Source: Brucella anthropi ATCC 49188 (GTDB taxonomy: Bacteria > Pseudomonadota > Alphaproteobacteria > Rhizobiales > Rhizobiaceae). From it: DNA of 64,000 bases. Below are positions 27,234 to 36,406 of the stretch, one piece after another. Made by a program: the position numbers and the translations under genes. Below the pieces are notes generated by a model. It saw nothing but the letters and a program-made list of their open reading frames with translations, made no database searches and was not told the origin of the DNA. Each line of letters begins with the position of its first letter. Position 1 is the stretch's first letter. The stretch is from the NCBI RefSeq assembly GCF_000017405.1, contig NC_009667.1, positions 558,001-622,000 on the forward strand. The letters run 5' to 3'.

Positions 27234-28085
27234 ATGGAAACGCCTTTTCCGCCTTTTGAGCCCAATGGCCGCGTGGATTTATCGCGCGGCCCAAAGCTGT
27301 CGCAGATACCGCTGCGTATCGTCATTCCCAATGTCATAACAGTTCTCGCCATCTGTGCTGGTCTTACCGGCATCCGTCTGGCTTTCGAGAACCGCTTCGA
27401 GCTTGCCGTCGTGATGGTGCTCGTCGCAGCCTTTCTCGATGGCATTGATGGGCGCGTTGCTCGCATGATGAAGGGATCATCGAAGTTCGGCGCGCAGATG
27501 GATTCGCTCGCCGATATCGTCAATTTCGGTGTCGCGCCCGCTCTGGTGCTCTATGCCTTCATGCTCGATCAGGCGCGCTCGTTCGGCTGGATTGCTGCAC
27601 TTCTTTATGCCATCGCCTGCTGCCTGCGGCTTGCGCGTTTCAATGTCATGCTCGAAGACCCGAACCGTCCGGCATGGCAGAGCAACTATTTCATCGGTGT
27701 GCCTGCACCGGCAGGCGCCATGCTTGTCCTGTTGCCGGTCTACCTCGGCTTTCTTGGTCTGACACCAACGCGGGCGCTCGCTTTCGGTGTGGCGATCTAT
27801 ACCGTCGCAATCGCGTTTCTGCTTGTAAGCCGCCTGCCGGTCTATAACGGTAAGTCCGCCGGAAGCCTTGTCCGGCGCGATATCGTCATGCCGCTCATCC
27901 TGTTCGTGGTGGTTTACGTCGCGTTCCTGATGAGCTTTACCTGGCAGACATTGAGCCTCACGGCGCTCGCCTATCTCGTGTTTCTTCCGTTCAGTCTGGC
28001 TGCCTGGAACAAGCGCGAAGCTGCTGACCGAAAAGCGGAGGAAGAAGCCGGAACCGAAGAGGATACACCGTCAGAGGAAAACTGA
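27234..28085 (+). CDS. pssA: CDP-diacylglycerol--serine O-phosphatidyltransferase
   Basis: 283 residues from METPFPPFEPNGRVDL. The CDP-alcohol transferase motif is complete: FLDGIDGRVARMMKGSSKFG followed by AQMDSLADIVNFG (DG-x2-AR-x8-G-x3-D-x3-D). There are about eight membrane segments and a charged C-terminal tail. It makes phosphatidylserine, the substrate of the Psd encoded just before it. The long open frame upstream to 27108 overlaps psd and is not family-like. Its last 15 bp overlap the end of the convergent ATPase gene. Confidence 0.95.
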   Translation: METPFPPFEPNGRVDLSRGPKLSQIPLRIVIPNVITVLAICAGLTGIRLAFENRFELAVVMVLVAAFLDGIDGRVARMMKGSSKFGAQMDSLADIVNFGVAPALVLYAFMLDQARSFGWIAALLYAIACCLRLARFNVMLEDPNRPAWQSNYFIGVPAPAGAMLVLLPVYLGFLGLTPTRALAFGVAIYTVAIAFLLVSRLPVYNGKSAGSLVRRDIVMPLILFVVVYVAFLMSFTWQTLSLTALAYLVFLPFSLAAWNKREAADRKAEEEAGTEEDTPSEEN

Positions 28086-28628
28086 TGGCAATGCCTGTTT
28101 GATGAAACCAACGCGCTCCTCGACCGATGATTTTGGCAGGAGCGCGATTTCATATCCAAGCCGTTTGTAGGTTTTATCCATCGCCTCGAATGTGCGTGCG
28201 GCTTCCTCGAAATCCTGCTTCCGCTCGGCATCCTGACCAAAGATTTCCGCCCATGGCGGAGCAAGAAACACTGTTCTGTTGTACTGAAACTGCCGTGCGG
28301 CTTCTTCCATATGCTGCGGAACGGGCAGGTTACACAACATCAGATAGCCGATTACGTCAGGAACACCGCGGTCGAAGAGGACCGTCCCACGCTGTTGTTC
28401 CGCCATCGTGTGCGAGCGCATTTCCCATGAAAGCATAAGCTCCGCAAAAAGCGCGCGATCACTCCAGGGCAGCGCATTTCCGCCGATGGCGACCTGATCC
28501 TGAATGATGGCACGTCCAGCCTCCACAGTGCGGGGAAAGCCCTGCCTTTCGAGTGCATCGATCAGTGTGCTTTTGCCTGATCCGGGCCCGCCGCTGATAA
28601 TAATGAAACGCTGGTGATCTTTGATCAT
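28071..28628 (-). CDS. P-loop ATPase, AAA_28-like
   Basis: 185 residues from MIKDHQRFIIISGGPGSGKS. The Walker A motif GGPGSGKST is clear, an acidic DRGVPDVIGYL stands in the Walker B/second-motif position, and the rest is helical (FEEAARTFEAMDKTYKRLGY). It resembles the small predicted ATPase/kinase group AAA_28; substrate unknown. GGAGAA precedes the start; the frame is open to 28724, but the shorter start places the P-loop normally. It overlaps pssA tail-to-tail by 15 bp. Confidence 0.82.
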   Translation of the reverse strand: MIKDHQRFIIISGGPGSGKSTLIDALERQGFPRTVEAGRAIIQDQVAIGGNALPWSDRALFAELMLSWEMRSHTMAEQQRGTVLFDRGVPDVIGYLMLCNLPVPQHMEEAARQFQYNRTVFLAPPWAEIFGQDAERKQDFEEAARTFEAMDKTYKRLGYEIALLPKSSVEERVGFIKQALPSVFL

Positions 28629-28754
28629 AAGTTCTCCAATAGCAAAGGGAACGCGCACCAAATTTGGCAGCACGTGACAAAGGGGTCTGAGAGGGGGAGA
28701 AATGCCCGCTGAAAAAAGAGCCAACAGATGGCCAGGCGGGAAACATTAATAAGT

Positions 28755-28792
28755 AAATACATAGAACCGGCCTTGCATATAGGCAAGGCCGG
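28755..28792 (-). terminator. Terminator of the SDR gene
   Basis: CCGGCCTTGC (28767-28776) pairs with GCAAGGCCGG (28783-28792). On the minus strand it is followed by a T-rich stretch (TTCTATGTATTTAC). Confidence 0.75.
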
Positions 28793-28802
28793 AGGACCGA
28801 AA

Positions 28803-29543
28803 TCAGCTCGGCAGATGATAGTCGAGGAAGCGATCCTGTCGCACATCAAAAAGCTTGCCGCTGACTTCAAGGTTCGGATCGGCGAGCTTGACGATCTTTT
28901 CAGCGACCGACTGCGGCGTTGGCAGGGTTTCCGGATCTTCGCCCGGCATGGCTTGCGCGCGCATTGCCGTGCGGGTGGCGCCCGGATTGACCGAGTTGAT
29001 CTTGAGCTTCATCTGCTTCGTTTCTTCTGCCCAGCTGCGCGCCATGACTTCGACAGCAGCTTTCGAGGCAGCATACGGCCCCCAGAACGCGCGGCAGGTA
29101 TGCGCCACACCGGAAGAGAGCAGAATGGCACGTCCGGCATCGGAAGCGCGCAGAAGTGGATCAGTGGACCGAATGAGGCGCCAGACGCTGGTAACATTGA
29201 CGTTCATGAGCTTCTCGAACGTCTTGGCCTCGACATGGCCAATCGGTGAGATCGTGCCGAGGACACCCGCATTGGCAACCATGATATCGAGCTTGCCCCA
29301 GCGCTCATGAATGGAACCGCCGAGGCGGTCGATCGCTTCCATATCGGTAATATCGAGAGGCACCAGCGTCGCATTGCCACCCAGTTTACGGATATCGTCG
29401 TCCAGCTCTTCAAGCCCGCCGACGGTGCGAGCGACTGCGATTACATGTGCGCCGCGTTTTGCCAGTTCAAGCGAAAGAAAATAACCAATACCGCGCGATG
29501 CGCCTGTCACCAGTGCGATGCGGCCCGTAAGGTCGATGCTCAT
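28803..29543 (-). CDS. Short-chain dehydrogenase/reductase
   Basis: 246 residues. It carries the classical SDR pattern: TGASRGIGYFLSLELAKRG (cofactor binding), NAG in MVANAGVLG, and catalytic Ser...Tyr-x3-Lys in LLSSGVAHTCRAFWGPYAASK. VNPGATRTAMRAQAMPG follows. The substrate is unknown. It lies downstream of purF on the same strand with a terminator between, and has its own GGGGA ribosome binding site. Confidence 0.9.
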   Translation of the reverse strand: MSIDLTGRIALVTGASRGIGYFLSLELAKRGAHVIAVARTVGGLEELDDDIRKLGGNATLVPLDITDMEAIDRLGGSIHERWGKLDIMVANAGVLGTISPIGHVEAKTFEKLMNVNVTSVWRLIRSTDPLLRASDAGRAILLSSGVAHTCRAFWGPYAASKAAVEVMARSWAEETKQMKLKINSVNPGATRTAMRAQAMPGEDPETLPTPQSVAEKIVKLADPNLEVSGKLFDVRQDRFLDYHLPS

Positions 29544-29555
29544 CTAGTCCCCATA

Positions 29556-29596
29556 TGATGCAAAAACATGAAACAGGCGGCCTTTTGGGCCGCCTG
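29556..29596 (-). terminator. Terminator of purF
   Basis: CAGGCGGCC (29574-29582) pairs with GGCCGCCTG (29588-29596). On the minus strand it is followed by TTTCATGTTTTTGC. Confidence 0.85.
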
Positions 29597-29613
29597 CGTG
29601 AAGAATTGGGCGA

Positions 29614-31104
29614 TCAGCCGTTGCTTGCGAGCAGCGACAGCGTGTGCACATTGCTCTCGCCTTCCTGATCGAGGAGGCGGGTCGGATATTCGCCCGTGAA
29701 ATAGTGATCGGTGAAAGCCGGTGCTTTCGGATTACGTGGCTTCCCGCCAACGGCCTTGTAGAGCCCGTCGATGGAAAGAAATGCCAGAGAATCCGCGCCG
29801 ATATAGCGGCACATGGATTCCAGGTCTTTGTGCTGGTTGGCCAGCAGCTTATCGGCATGGGGGGTGTCGATACCGTAGAAATCCGGATGGTAAATCATTG
29901 GACTTGCCACGCGGATATGCACTTCCTTTGCGCCCGCATCGCGGATCATCTGAACGATCTTGACCGATGTGGTGCCGCGCACAATGGAATCATCCACCAG
30001 CACCACGCGCTTGCCTTCGATCATGGCGCGATTGGCTGAATGCTTCAGCTTGACGCCCAGTGCACGAATTTGCTGCGTCGGCTCGATAAAGGTGCGGCCC
30101 ACATAATGATTGCGGATGATGCCATATTCGAACGGAATGCCGCTTGCCTGCGCGAAGCCGAGAGCGGCAGGCGTGCCGCCATCAGGCACCGGCACGACAA
30201 CATCAGCTTCGATACCGGCTTCCTTGGCAAGCTCCATGCCCATATTCTTGCGCGCGACATAGACGCTGCGACCGCCGACGACGGAGTCGGGGCGGGCGAA
30301 ATAGACATACTCGAACAGGCAGAGCCGTTCCGGCTGTGGGTTTTCAGCCTTGATGGATTCGATGGTGATGGAGCCGTCTTTCTGGATCTCGCAGATGATC
30401 ACTTCGCCATTTTCGACGTCGCGAACATACTTCGCGCCGATAATGTCGAGGGCACAGGTCTCTGAGCAGAAGATAGGCTTGCCGTCGAGCTCACCCATGA
30501 CAAGCGGGCGGATGCCGATTACGTCACGCGCGGCAATCAGCTTGGTGCGGGTCAGCGCCAGCATGGCGTAACCGCCTTCGACCTGACGAATGGCATCGAC
30601 GAAACGGTCGGACGAGGATGCATGGCGCGAACGGGCGATCATGTGCAGCACGACTTCGGTATCGGACGTCGCCTGGAAGATTGCGCCGGAAGCAATCAGT
30701 TGTTTGCGCAGCGTTATGCCGTTGGTGAAATTGCCGTTATGGGCAATGGCAATGCCGCCGACTTCCAGTTCCGCGAACAATGGCTGCACATTGCGCAGGA
30801 TCGTCTCGCCGGTGGTGGAATAGCGCACATGACCGATGGCGCGGTCACCGGGCAGGCGGTTCAGCGTTGCTGCATCGGTGAAATGATCGCCGACGAGGCC
30901 CATATGGCGTTCGGAATGAAAACGGCGATTGTGATAGGAAACGATACCGGCGGCTTCCTGCCCGCGATGCTGGAGGGCATGCAGGCCCAATGCGGTCAGC
31001 GCGGCTGCGTCTTCATGGCCAAGTATGCCAAATACGCCGCACTCTTCATGCAGGGTGTCATCGTCCAGCATAAAGGAGGCATTTTCAGAAGAATGGCTGG
31101 TCAT
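29614..31104 (-). CDS. purF: Amidophosphoribosyltransferase
   Basis: 496 residues from MTSHSSENASFMLDDD. It catalyses the first committed step of purine synthesis, transferring ammonia from glutamine to PRPP. The catalytic Cys lies in EECGVFGILGHEDAAAL after a short propeptide, which is normally removed. Later segments include HRGQEAAGIV, GHVRYSTTGE, the PRPP-binding VVLVDDSIVRGTTS, and YFARPDSVVGG. The frame is open 10 codons further upstream. cvpA lies upstream in the same direction, as in many genomes, but a terminator and a repeat intervene here. Confidence 0.95.
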   Translation of the reverse strand: MTSHSSENASFMLDDDTLHEECGVFGILGHEDAAALTALGLHALQHRGQEAAGIVSYHNRRFHSERHMGLVGDHFTDAATLNRLPGDRAIGHVRYSTTGETILRNVQPLFAELEVGGIAIAHNGNFTNGITLRKQLIASGAIFQATSDTEVVLHMIARSRHASSSDRFVDAIRQVEGGYAMLALTRTKLIAARDVIGIRPLVMGELDGKPIFCSETCALDIIGAKYVRDVENGEVIICEIQKDGSITIESIKAENPQPERLCLFEYVYFARPDSVVGGRSVYVARKNMGMELAKEAGIEADVVVPVPDGGTPAALGFAQASGIPFEYGIIRNHYVGRTFIEPTQQIRALGVKLKHSANRAMIEGKRVVLVDDSIVRGTTSVKIVQMIRDAGAKEVHIRVASPMIYHPDFYGIDTPHADKLLANQHKDLESMCRYIGADSLAFLSIDGLYKAVGGKPRNPKAPAFTDHYFTGEYPTRLLDQEGESNVHTLSLLASNG

Positions 31105-31135
31105 TGCCGCAAGGCCTTTCGATTGCAGAGGCAAC

Positions 31136-31184
31136 TAAAGCATGTCGCGGAAAAGTGGAGACCGGTTTTCCGATAACGACATGC
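31136..31184. repeat. Palindromic repeat (copy 2), end identical to the IS630 terminus
   Basis: GCATGTCGCGGAAAA (31140 onward) is mirrored by GGTTTTCCGATAACGACATGC ending at 31184. The first 13 bases TAAAGCATGTCGC (31136-31148) are identical to the TA plus left end of the IS630 element at 48493-48505. The 344-bp gap between purF and cvpA otherwise holds the purF promoter region and the cvpA terminator. Confidence 0.8.
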
Positions 31185-31395
31185 GTAAAGACTTCAAGCG
31201 CCTCTCTATCACAAGATAGCTTTTTGTTAAAAGCGAAGAGTTCACCGCTGCGTCGATATAGTCTCATGAACATTAGTATCGCACGATGCCGGCGAATAAT
31301 CTCGCAAATTCCCGCCTGAAATATGATCGCGGAACCGAAATGACAATGTGTAAGCGTCATTTTGGCTATTTCACATCTGTCGGCTTTTGCCTCCA

Positions 31396-31429
31396 GAATT
31401 GAAAAAGCCGCCAGCAGGGCTGGCGGCTT
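31396..31429 (-). terminator. Terminator of cvpA
   Basis: AAGCCGCCAGC (31405-31415) pairs with GCTGGCGGCTT (31419-31429) around AGG; on the minus strand TTTTTC follows. Confidence 0.88.
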
Positions 31430-31448
31430 CTCGATTTCTTGGAACAGC

Positions 31449-32024
31449 TTATTGCTGTGCAGGTGTATCGTCCGGAACAGGCGCTTCTTCCTGCTCGCCA
31501 GAGGCCGGAACATTATGCTGTGGCTTGAACTTGTCGATCATCTGGTCGGGATTAGCCGGCAGAAGGTCGATCAGCTGCTGGCCGAACGAATCGAGCATTG
31601 GCTTCGATTTCGCGTTCGTCACCCAGGCTGGCTGGTTCGTCGGGACGAGCCAGTTGAAGAACAGCATGGCAACGACAACGAGAAGCACACCGCGCACGCC
31701 GCCGAACAGGAAGCCGAGCGTGCGGTCAAGCGCGCCGATACGGCTGTCGATGATGAAATCGGCGATCTTCATGGTGATCAGCGAAACGACGATCAGCACG
31801 ACGAGGAAGACGGCGCCAGCGGCGGCAATCTTCGCGATGGTTTCGTTGTTAATATAGGGCTGCACGAAAGGCAGAACCGGCTGGTAGAAAAGGTAGGCCG
31901 CAGCGGCCGCTGCCGCCCACGATACCAGCGACAGCACCTCGCGGGAAAAACCGCGCACCATCGCCAAAACGGCTGAAACCAGCGTTATCCCGAGTAGAAT
32001 TCCATCAAGCATGGTTATCGGCAT
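31449..32024 (-). CDS. cvpA: CvpA family membrane protein
   Basis: 191 residues with four hydrophobic segments (MLDGILLGITLVSAVLAMVR; SLVSWAAAAAAAYLFY; AGAVFLVVLIVVSLITM; GVRGVLLVVVAMLFFNWLV), the conserved RGFSREVLSLVSW and IDSRIGALDRTLGFLFGGVRG motifs, and an acidic/proline tail. CvpA proteins are needed for colicin V production in E. coli and for envelope stress survival; their molecular role is unclear. It lies between radA and purF, all on the minus strand. Confidence 0.9.
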   Translation of the reverse strand: MPITMLDGILLGITLVSAVLAMVRGFSREVLSLVSWAAAAAAAYLFYQPVLPFVQPYINNETIAKIAAAGAVFLVVLIVVSLITMKIADFIIDSRIGALDRTLGFLFGGVRGVLLVVVAMLFFNWLVPTNQPAWVTNAKSKPMLDSFGQQLIDLLPANPDQMIDKFKPQHNVPASGEQEEAPVPDDTPAQQ

Positions 32025-32136
32025 TCTGCCTGTCCTCAGTTATTATGCGCAATCACTTTAATACGCAGGGCAGTCAAAGATGCTGGAGCTTATCACCGGA
32101 AGGTTGACAGATTCTTCCAGTCATAAAACTCCAGAT

Positions 32137-33531
32137 TTATTGCTTCTTTCCGGAGCCTGAAGCCGCGATGCGCGCAACAAGGTCGGGCAGAGCCGAAGTT
32201 TCCATAAGCCGGAAGTTGCGATCTTTCCAAAGTTCGCCGCTGCCGCCGGGCACTTCTGCCTGCCGGAAACCGAGCTTCTCGGCTTCCTTGAGCCTCTGTA
32301 CTGCATGCGTTACCGCACGAACAGCACCGGAAAGGCTGATTTCGCCGAAATAAACACAATCTGGCGGAAGGGCAATACCGGCCATGGATGAAACCAGTGC
32401 AGCAGCCACAGCTATATCGGCGGCAGGCTCGCTGATACGATAACCGCCCGCGACATTCAGGTAGACATCATGCTGGCCGAAACGAACGCCGCAATGCGAT
32501 TCGAGCACGGCGAGGATCATGGCAAGTCGTCCGCCATCCCAGCCGACGACCGCACGACGCGGGGTGCCGAGCGAGGAGGGGGCGACAAGCGCCTGTATCT
32601 CCACCAGCACCGGGCGCGTGCCTTCCATGCCGGCAAAGACAGCTGCACCTGGAGCCTTGGCGTTACGCTCGCCGAGGAAAAGCTCGGACGGGTTGGAAAC
32701 CTCACGCAGCCCACCATCGGACATCTCGAAGACACCGATCTCGTCGGTCGGGCCAAAACGGTTCTTCACCGTGCGCAGGATGCGATAGTGATGTCCGCCT
32801 TCACCTTCGAAATAGAGGACACCATCGACCATATGTTCGACCACACGAGGGCCTGCAATCTGGCCGTCTTTGGTAACATGTCCCACCAGTACGACTGCGG
32901 AACCAGTCTGCTTGGCATAGCGGATCATGGCTTGTGCCGACGAGCGCACCTGCGTGACCGTGCCGGGAGCAGAATCCGCCATATCGGTCCAGAGCGTCTG
33001 GATCGAATCTATGATGACGAGATCGGGTCGCTTGGTATCAGAAATGGTGGCAATGATGTCTTCGACATTGGTCTCTGCGGCGAGCTCAACCGCTGACGAT
33101 GCCACGCCGAGACGCTGCGCGCGTAGACGTATCTGCGCGACGGCTTCTTCGCCCGAAACATAGACAATGCGATGGCCACGATTGGAAAGGGCGGCTGCAG
33201 CCTGCGTCAAAAGCGTGGATTTGCCGATGCCGGGATCACCGCCGATCAGAAGGGCTGAACCGCGCACGAATCCGCCGCCGGTAACCCGGTCAAGCTCGCT
33301 GATACCGGAAATGATCCGCGGCGCATCTTCAATATCGCCAGACAGGGAGGTGAGGGCGACGGCGCGACCTTTGCGCTTGGACAACATGGCGCCGGGCCCA
33401 GACCCGATGCCGCTATTGGTGCCTTCCTCGACAAGCGTGTTCCACTCGCCGCAGGAATCGCACTTGCCCGCCCAGCGCGAATGAACCGCGCCGCAATTCT
33501 GGCAGATGAATTGAACGCGCGCCTTGGCCAT
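32137..33531 (-). CDS. radA: DNA repair protein RadA
   Basis: 464 residues. An N-terminal C4 zinc finger (FICQNCGAVHSRWAGKCDSCG), a RecA-like ATPase with Walker A GGDPGIGKST, the RadA-specific KNRFGPTDEIGVFEM, and a C-terminal Lon-like domain (VAGGYRISEPAADIAVAAAL). It promotes branch migration during recombination. The start has GGAGCG upstream and lies 30 bp after dnaB, so the two are probably co-transcribed. Confidence 0.95.
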   Translation of the reverse strand: MAKARVQFICQNCGAVHSRWAGKCDSCGEWNTLVEEGTNSGIGSGPGAMLSKRKGRAVALTSLSGDIEDAPRIISGISELDRVTGGGFVRGSALLIGGDPGIGKSTLLTQAAAALSNRGHRIVYVSGEEAVAQIRLRAQRLGVASSAVELAAETNVEDIIATISDTKRPDLVIIDSIQTLWTDMADSAPGTVTQVRSSAQAMIRYAKQTGSAVVLVGHVTKDGQIAGPRVVEHMVDGVLYFEGEGGHHYRILRTVKNRFGPTDEIGVFEMSDGGLREVSNPSELFLGERNAKAPGAAVFAGMEGTRPVLVEIQALVAPSSLGTPRRAVVGWDGGRLAMILAVLESHCGVRFGQHDVYLNVAGGYRISEPAADIAVAAALVSSMAGIALPPDCVYFGEISLSGAVRAVTHAVQRLKEAEKLGFRQAEVPGGSGELWKDRNFRLMETSALPDLVARIAASGSGKKQ

Positions 33532-33561
33532 CAGACGCGCTCCGTCTTGATCGTGATCTTC

Positions 33562-35067
33562 TTATTCATACTGTTCCGGGAGATAGGAACCTTCGGCCAG
33601 ATCTGCAAATCGCGTGAATTCAGACTGGAAGGCGAGCTTGACGGTGCCGGTAGGCCCGTGACGCTGCTTGGCGATGATGACGTCAGCAGTGCCGCGCACT
33701 TTTTCAAAGTGCTGCTTCCATTCTTCATATTTCGGATCGAATTCGTCACGCGGTTCGAGGTTCTTGACGTAATATTCCTCGCGGAACACGAAAAGCACCA
33801 CGTCGGCGTCCTGCTCGATAGAGCCCGATTCACGAAGATCGGAGAGCTGTGGTCGCTTGTCATCGCGGCTTTCCACCTGACGGGAGAGCTGTGAGAGCGC
33901 GATAATGGGAACGTTCAGTTCCTTGCCGAGCGCCTTGAGGCCGGTAGTGATTTCGGTGATTTCCTGCACGCGGTTCTGTGCCGAAGCTTTCGACGAACCG
34001 GTCATCAGCTGCACGTAGTCGATCACCAGAACGTCGAGACCGCGCTGGCGCTTCAGGCGGCGTGCACGTGCTGCAAGCTGCGCAATCGAGATACCACCGG
34101 TCTGGTCGATATAGAGCGGGATTTTCTGCATCACCTGCGAGCAGGCGACAAGCTTCTCGAAATCGGTTTCGGTGATGTCACCACGACGGATTTTTGAAGA
34201 GGAGACTTCCGTCTGCTCGGAAATGATACGGGTTGCAAGCTGTTCCGCCGACATTTCGAGCGAGAAGAAGCCGACGACGCCACCATTTATGGCTTTTACG
34301 CTACCATCGGCCTGCTGTTCGCCTTCGTAGGCGTTGGCGATGTTGAATGCGATGTTGGTGGCAAGCGAGGTCTTGCCCATACCCGGACGGCCTGCAAGGA
34401 TGATCAAGTCGGAAGGCTGTAGACCGCCCATCTTGCCATCGAGCGTATGGATTCCGGTGGAAACACCCGAAAGATGGCCATCACGCATAAAGGCGGCGTT
34501 GGCCATGTCAACTGCTGTGGTCACTGCATCCTTGAAGGGCAGGAAACCGCCATCATAACGCCCTGTTTCGGCAAGCTCGAACAAGCGGCGTTCGGCGTCT
34601 TCAATCTGCTCCTGCGGTGCCATGTCGACAGGCGCATCATAGGCAACGTTCACCATGTCCTCGCCAATGCCAATCAGCGCGCGACGCGTCGCCAGATCGT
34701 AAATCGCGCGGCCGTAATCTTCGGCATTGATAATGGTGACGGCTTCGGTTGCGAGGCGAGTCACATATTGGAAGATCGTGAGATCACCCACCTTGCCTTC
34801 GGTAGGCAGGAAGGTCTTCATCGTTACGGGATTGGCCATCTTGCCGACGCGAATGAGGTCAGTCGTGATCTCATAGATGCGACGATGCAGCGGCTCGAAG
34901 AAATGGGTTGGCTTGAGGAAGTCCGATACCCGGTAAAAGGCATCGTTATTGATCAGGATCGCGCCCAGCAGCGCCTGTTCCGCTTCAATATTATGGGGTG
35001 CTTCCCGATAAAGCGCGTCTTTCTGATCCCGCGCATCGTCGAGTTTGCGTACCGCCGCTTCCGCCAT
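33562..35067 (-). CDS. dnaB: Replicative DNA helicase
   Basis: 501 residues. The N-terminal domain NIEAEQALLGAILINNDAFY is followed by the RecA-like helicase domain: Walker A AGRPGMGKTSLATNIA, GFFSLEMSAEQLATRI, VIDYVQLMTGS (Walker B), and SRQVESRDDKRPQLSDLRES. The hexamer unwinds DNA at the replication fork. It belongs to the rpsF-rpsR-DUF2232-rplI-dnaB-radA block, but here a NUP-family gene and cfa separate it from rplI. Confidence 0.97.
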   Translation of the reverse strand: MAEAAVRKLDDARDQKDALYREAPHNIEAEQALLGAILINNDAFYRVSDFLKPTHFFEPLHRRIYEITTDLIRVGKMANPVTMKTFLPTEGKVGDLTIFQYVTRLATEAVTIINAEDYGRAIYDLATRRALIGIGEDMVNVAYDAPVDMAPQEQIEDAERRLFELAETGRYDGGFLPFKDAVTTAVDMANAAFMRDGHLSGVSTGIHTLDGKMGGLQPSDLIILAGRPGMGKTSLATNIAFNIANAYEGEQQADGSVKAINGGVVGFFSLEMSAEQLATRIISEQTEVSSSKIRRGDITETDFEKLVACSQVMQKIPLYIDQTGGISIAQLAARARRLKRQRGLDVLVIDYVQLMTGSSKASAQNRVQEITEITTGLKALGKELNVPIIALSQLSRQVESRDDKRPQLSDLRESGSIEQDADVVLFVFREEYYVKNLEPRDEFDPKYEEWKQHFEKVRGTADVIIAKQRHGPTGTVKLAFQSEFTRFADLAEGSYLPEQYE

Positions 35068-35328
35068 GATTCTTAATCCTGTCCCTGATGCACCCAGCTA
35101 GCCCTCAAGCGATGCCAAACGCAACGCAGCTTCGGATGATTCCTGCTGGAAGAGAAAACCTATACCATGATTCACACTGATCCACAGTTCAGGCGTTGCC
35201 TTTATGCACTTCCTATTGACGGAGATTGCGGGGAGCAATCGGCAATATTAATCTTCTCCCAACCCAAAGCTCCCTGATCTGTGCGGGCATTCAAAGCAAA
35301 GCCCGGCTTACATTCACGAGGAATATTC

Positions 35329-36342
35329 ATGCGACACCGCACCATTGCAGCCTGGCTTCTGACAGCATTGGCTCTCTTTTCTTCGTCAACGGCTTCGTTG
35401 GCAGCCTCGGAACCGATCAAGGTCAAAGTGTTTATCGCCGCCATGTTCGAGATCGGTCAGAACAGTGGCGACCGGGCCGGTGAGTTTCAACGGTGGTACG
35501 AGCATTACTGGAAGGATGCGAGGCCCATCGAAGTCAAAGGGGCGCTGAAACCCGTTTATTGCAACGTTGACGGTGTATGCGGCTCAGTTCTCGGCATGGG
35601 TAAGGTGAACTCCTCGGCCAGCATGCAGGCAATCATGCTCGACCCAGCCTTCGACTTCTCTAAAACTTATTACATCCTGTCCGGTGTGGCAGGCACGCCA
35701 CCTTCACGCGGAACGATAGGTGATGTCAGCTGGGCGACGTGGCTCGTCGATTACGATTTGGGCCATCGCTGGGCACCGGAAGAAGGCAAGCCGGGCGAAC
35801 CGGTCTTCATCCCACGAAAGGGATATGAAGAGTATCGTGTTTTCAAGCTTGATCCTGATTTGGTCGCAGCGGCAATGCGTTTGGGCTCCAATGCGGAGCT
35901 TCGCGATTCGCCGGAGGCCCAGGCGTATCGCATGCGTTATCCCGACAAGGCTGCGCAGGCGAAACCGGCATTGAAGACGGGCACGCATATGACCGGAGAT
36001 ACATTTTTCCATGGTCCCGGATTGTCGAAAGAGGCTCAGTATATAGCCAAGCTCTATGGTGCCGACGACTATCTCGCCACCGAGATGGAAGCCGCAGCGC
36101 TTGCGCTCGTTATCAAGCGGCAGCACGGTACAGACCGCATCCTCAGCCTGCGTGGTTCGGTAAACTTCGATCAGGGAAATCCGAAAGAAACCACGCTGCA
36201 GCATCTGGATCCAGCGCCGGGCGAAACGGCAGGGGGGTTTGCGGAAACGGTCGAAAACATCTACCTCGTCGGCGCTCCGGTCGTGAGCGACATCGTCACC
36301 CACTGGGACAAATGGGAAGCAGGCGTGCCAAAGCCGGAATAA
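35329..36342 (+). CDS. NUP-family protein (annotated purine nucleoside permease), exported
   Basis: 337 residues from MRHRTIAAWLLTALALFSSS, with a signal peptide ending near ASLAASEP and no further membrane segments. The body matches the NUP family first described as a fungal purine nucleoside permease: IAAMFEIGQNSGDRAGEFQR, YYILSGVAGTPPSRGTIGDV, YLATEMEAAALALVIKR, SLRGSVNFDQGNPKETTLQH. The fold is related to nucleoside phosphorylases, so a periplasmic nucleoside-binding or -cleaving protein is at least as plausible as a permease. GAGGAA precedes the start. It is on the opposite strand to its neighbours. Confidence 0.85.
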   Translation: MRHRTIAAWLLTALALFSSSTASLAASEPIKVKVFIAAMFEIGQNSGDRAGEFQRWYEHYWKDARPIEVKGALKPVYCNVDGVCGSVLGMGKVNSSASMQAIMLDPAFDFSKTYYILSGVAGTPPSRGTIGDVSWATWLVDYDLGHRWAPEEGKPGEPVFIPRKGYEEYRVFKLDPDLVAAAMRLGSNAELRDSPEAQAYRMRYPDKAAQAKPALKTGTHMTGDTFFHGPGLSKEAQYIAKLYGADDYLATEMEAAALALVIKRQHGTDRILSLRGSVNFDQGNPKETTLQHLDPAPGETAGGFAETVENIYLVGAPVVSDIVTHWDKWEAGVPKPE

Positions 36343-36353
36343 GATCAGAGAAA

Positions 36354-36388
36354 GCGGGCTGCTCCAACGGAACGGCCCGCCTTATTTA
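36354..36388 (+). terminator. Terminator after the NUP-family gene
   Basis: GCGGGC (36354-36359) pairs with GCCCGC (36375-36380), with inner TCC/GGA pairing; CTTATTTAT follows. It stands between convergent genes. Confidence 0.65.
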
Positions 36389-36406
36389 TAGCAGATCGGC
36401 TTCACC

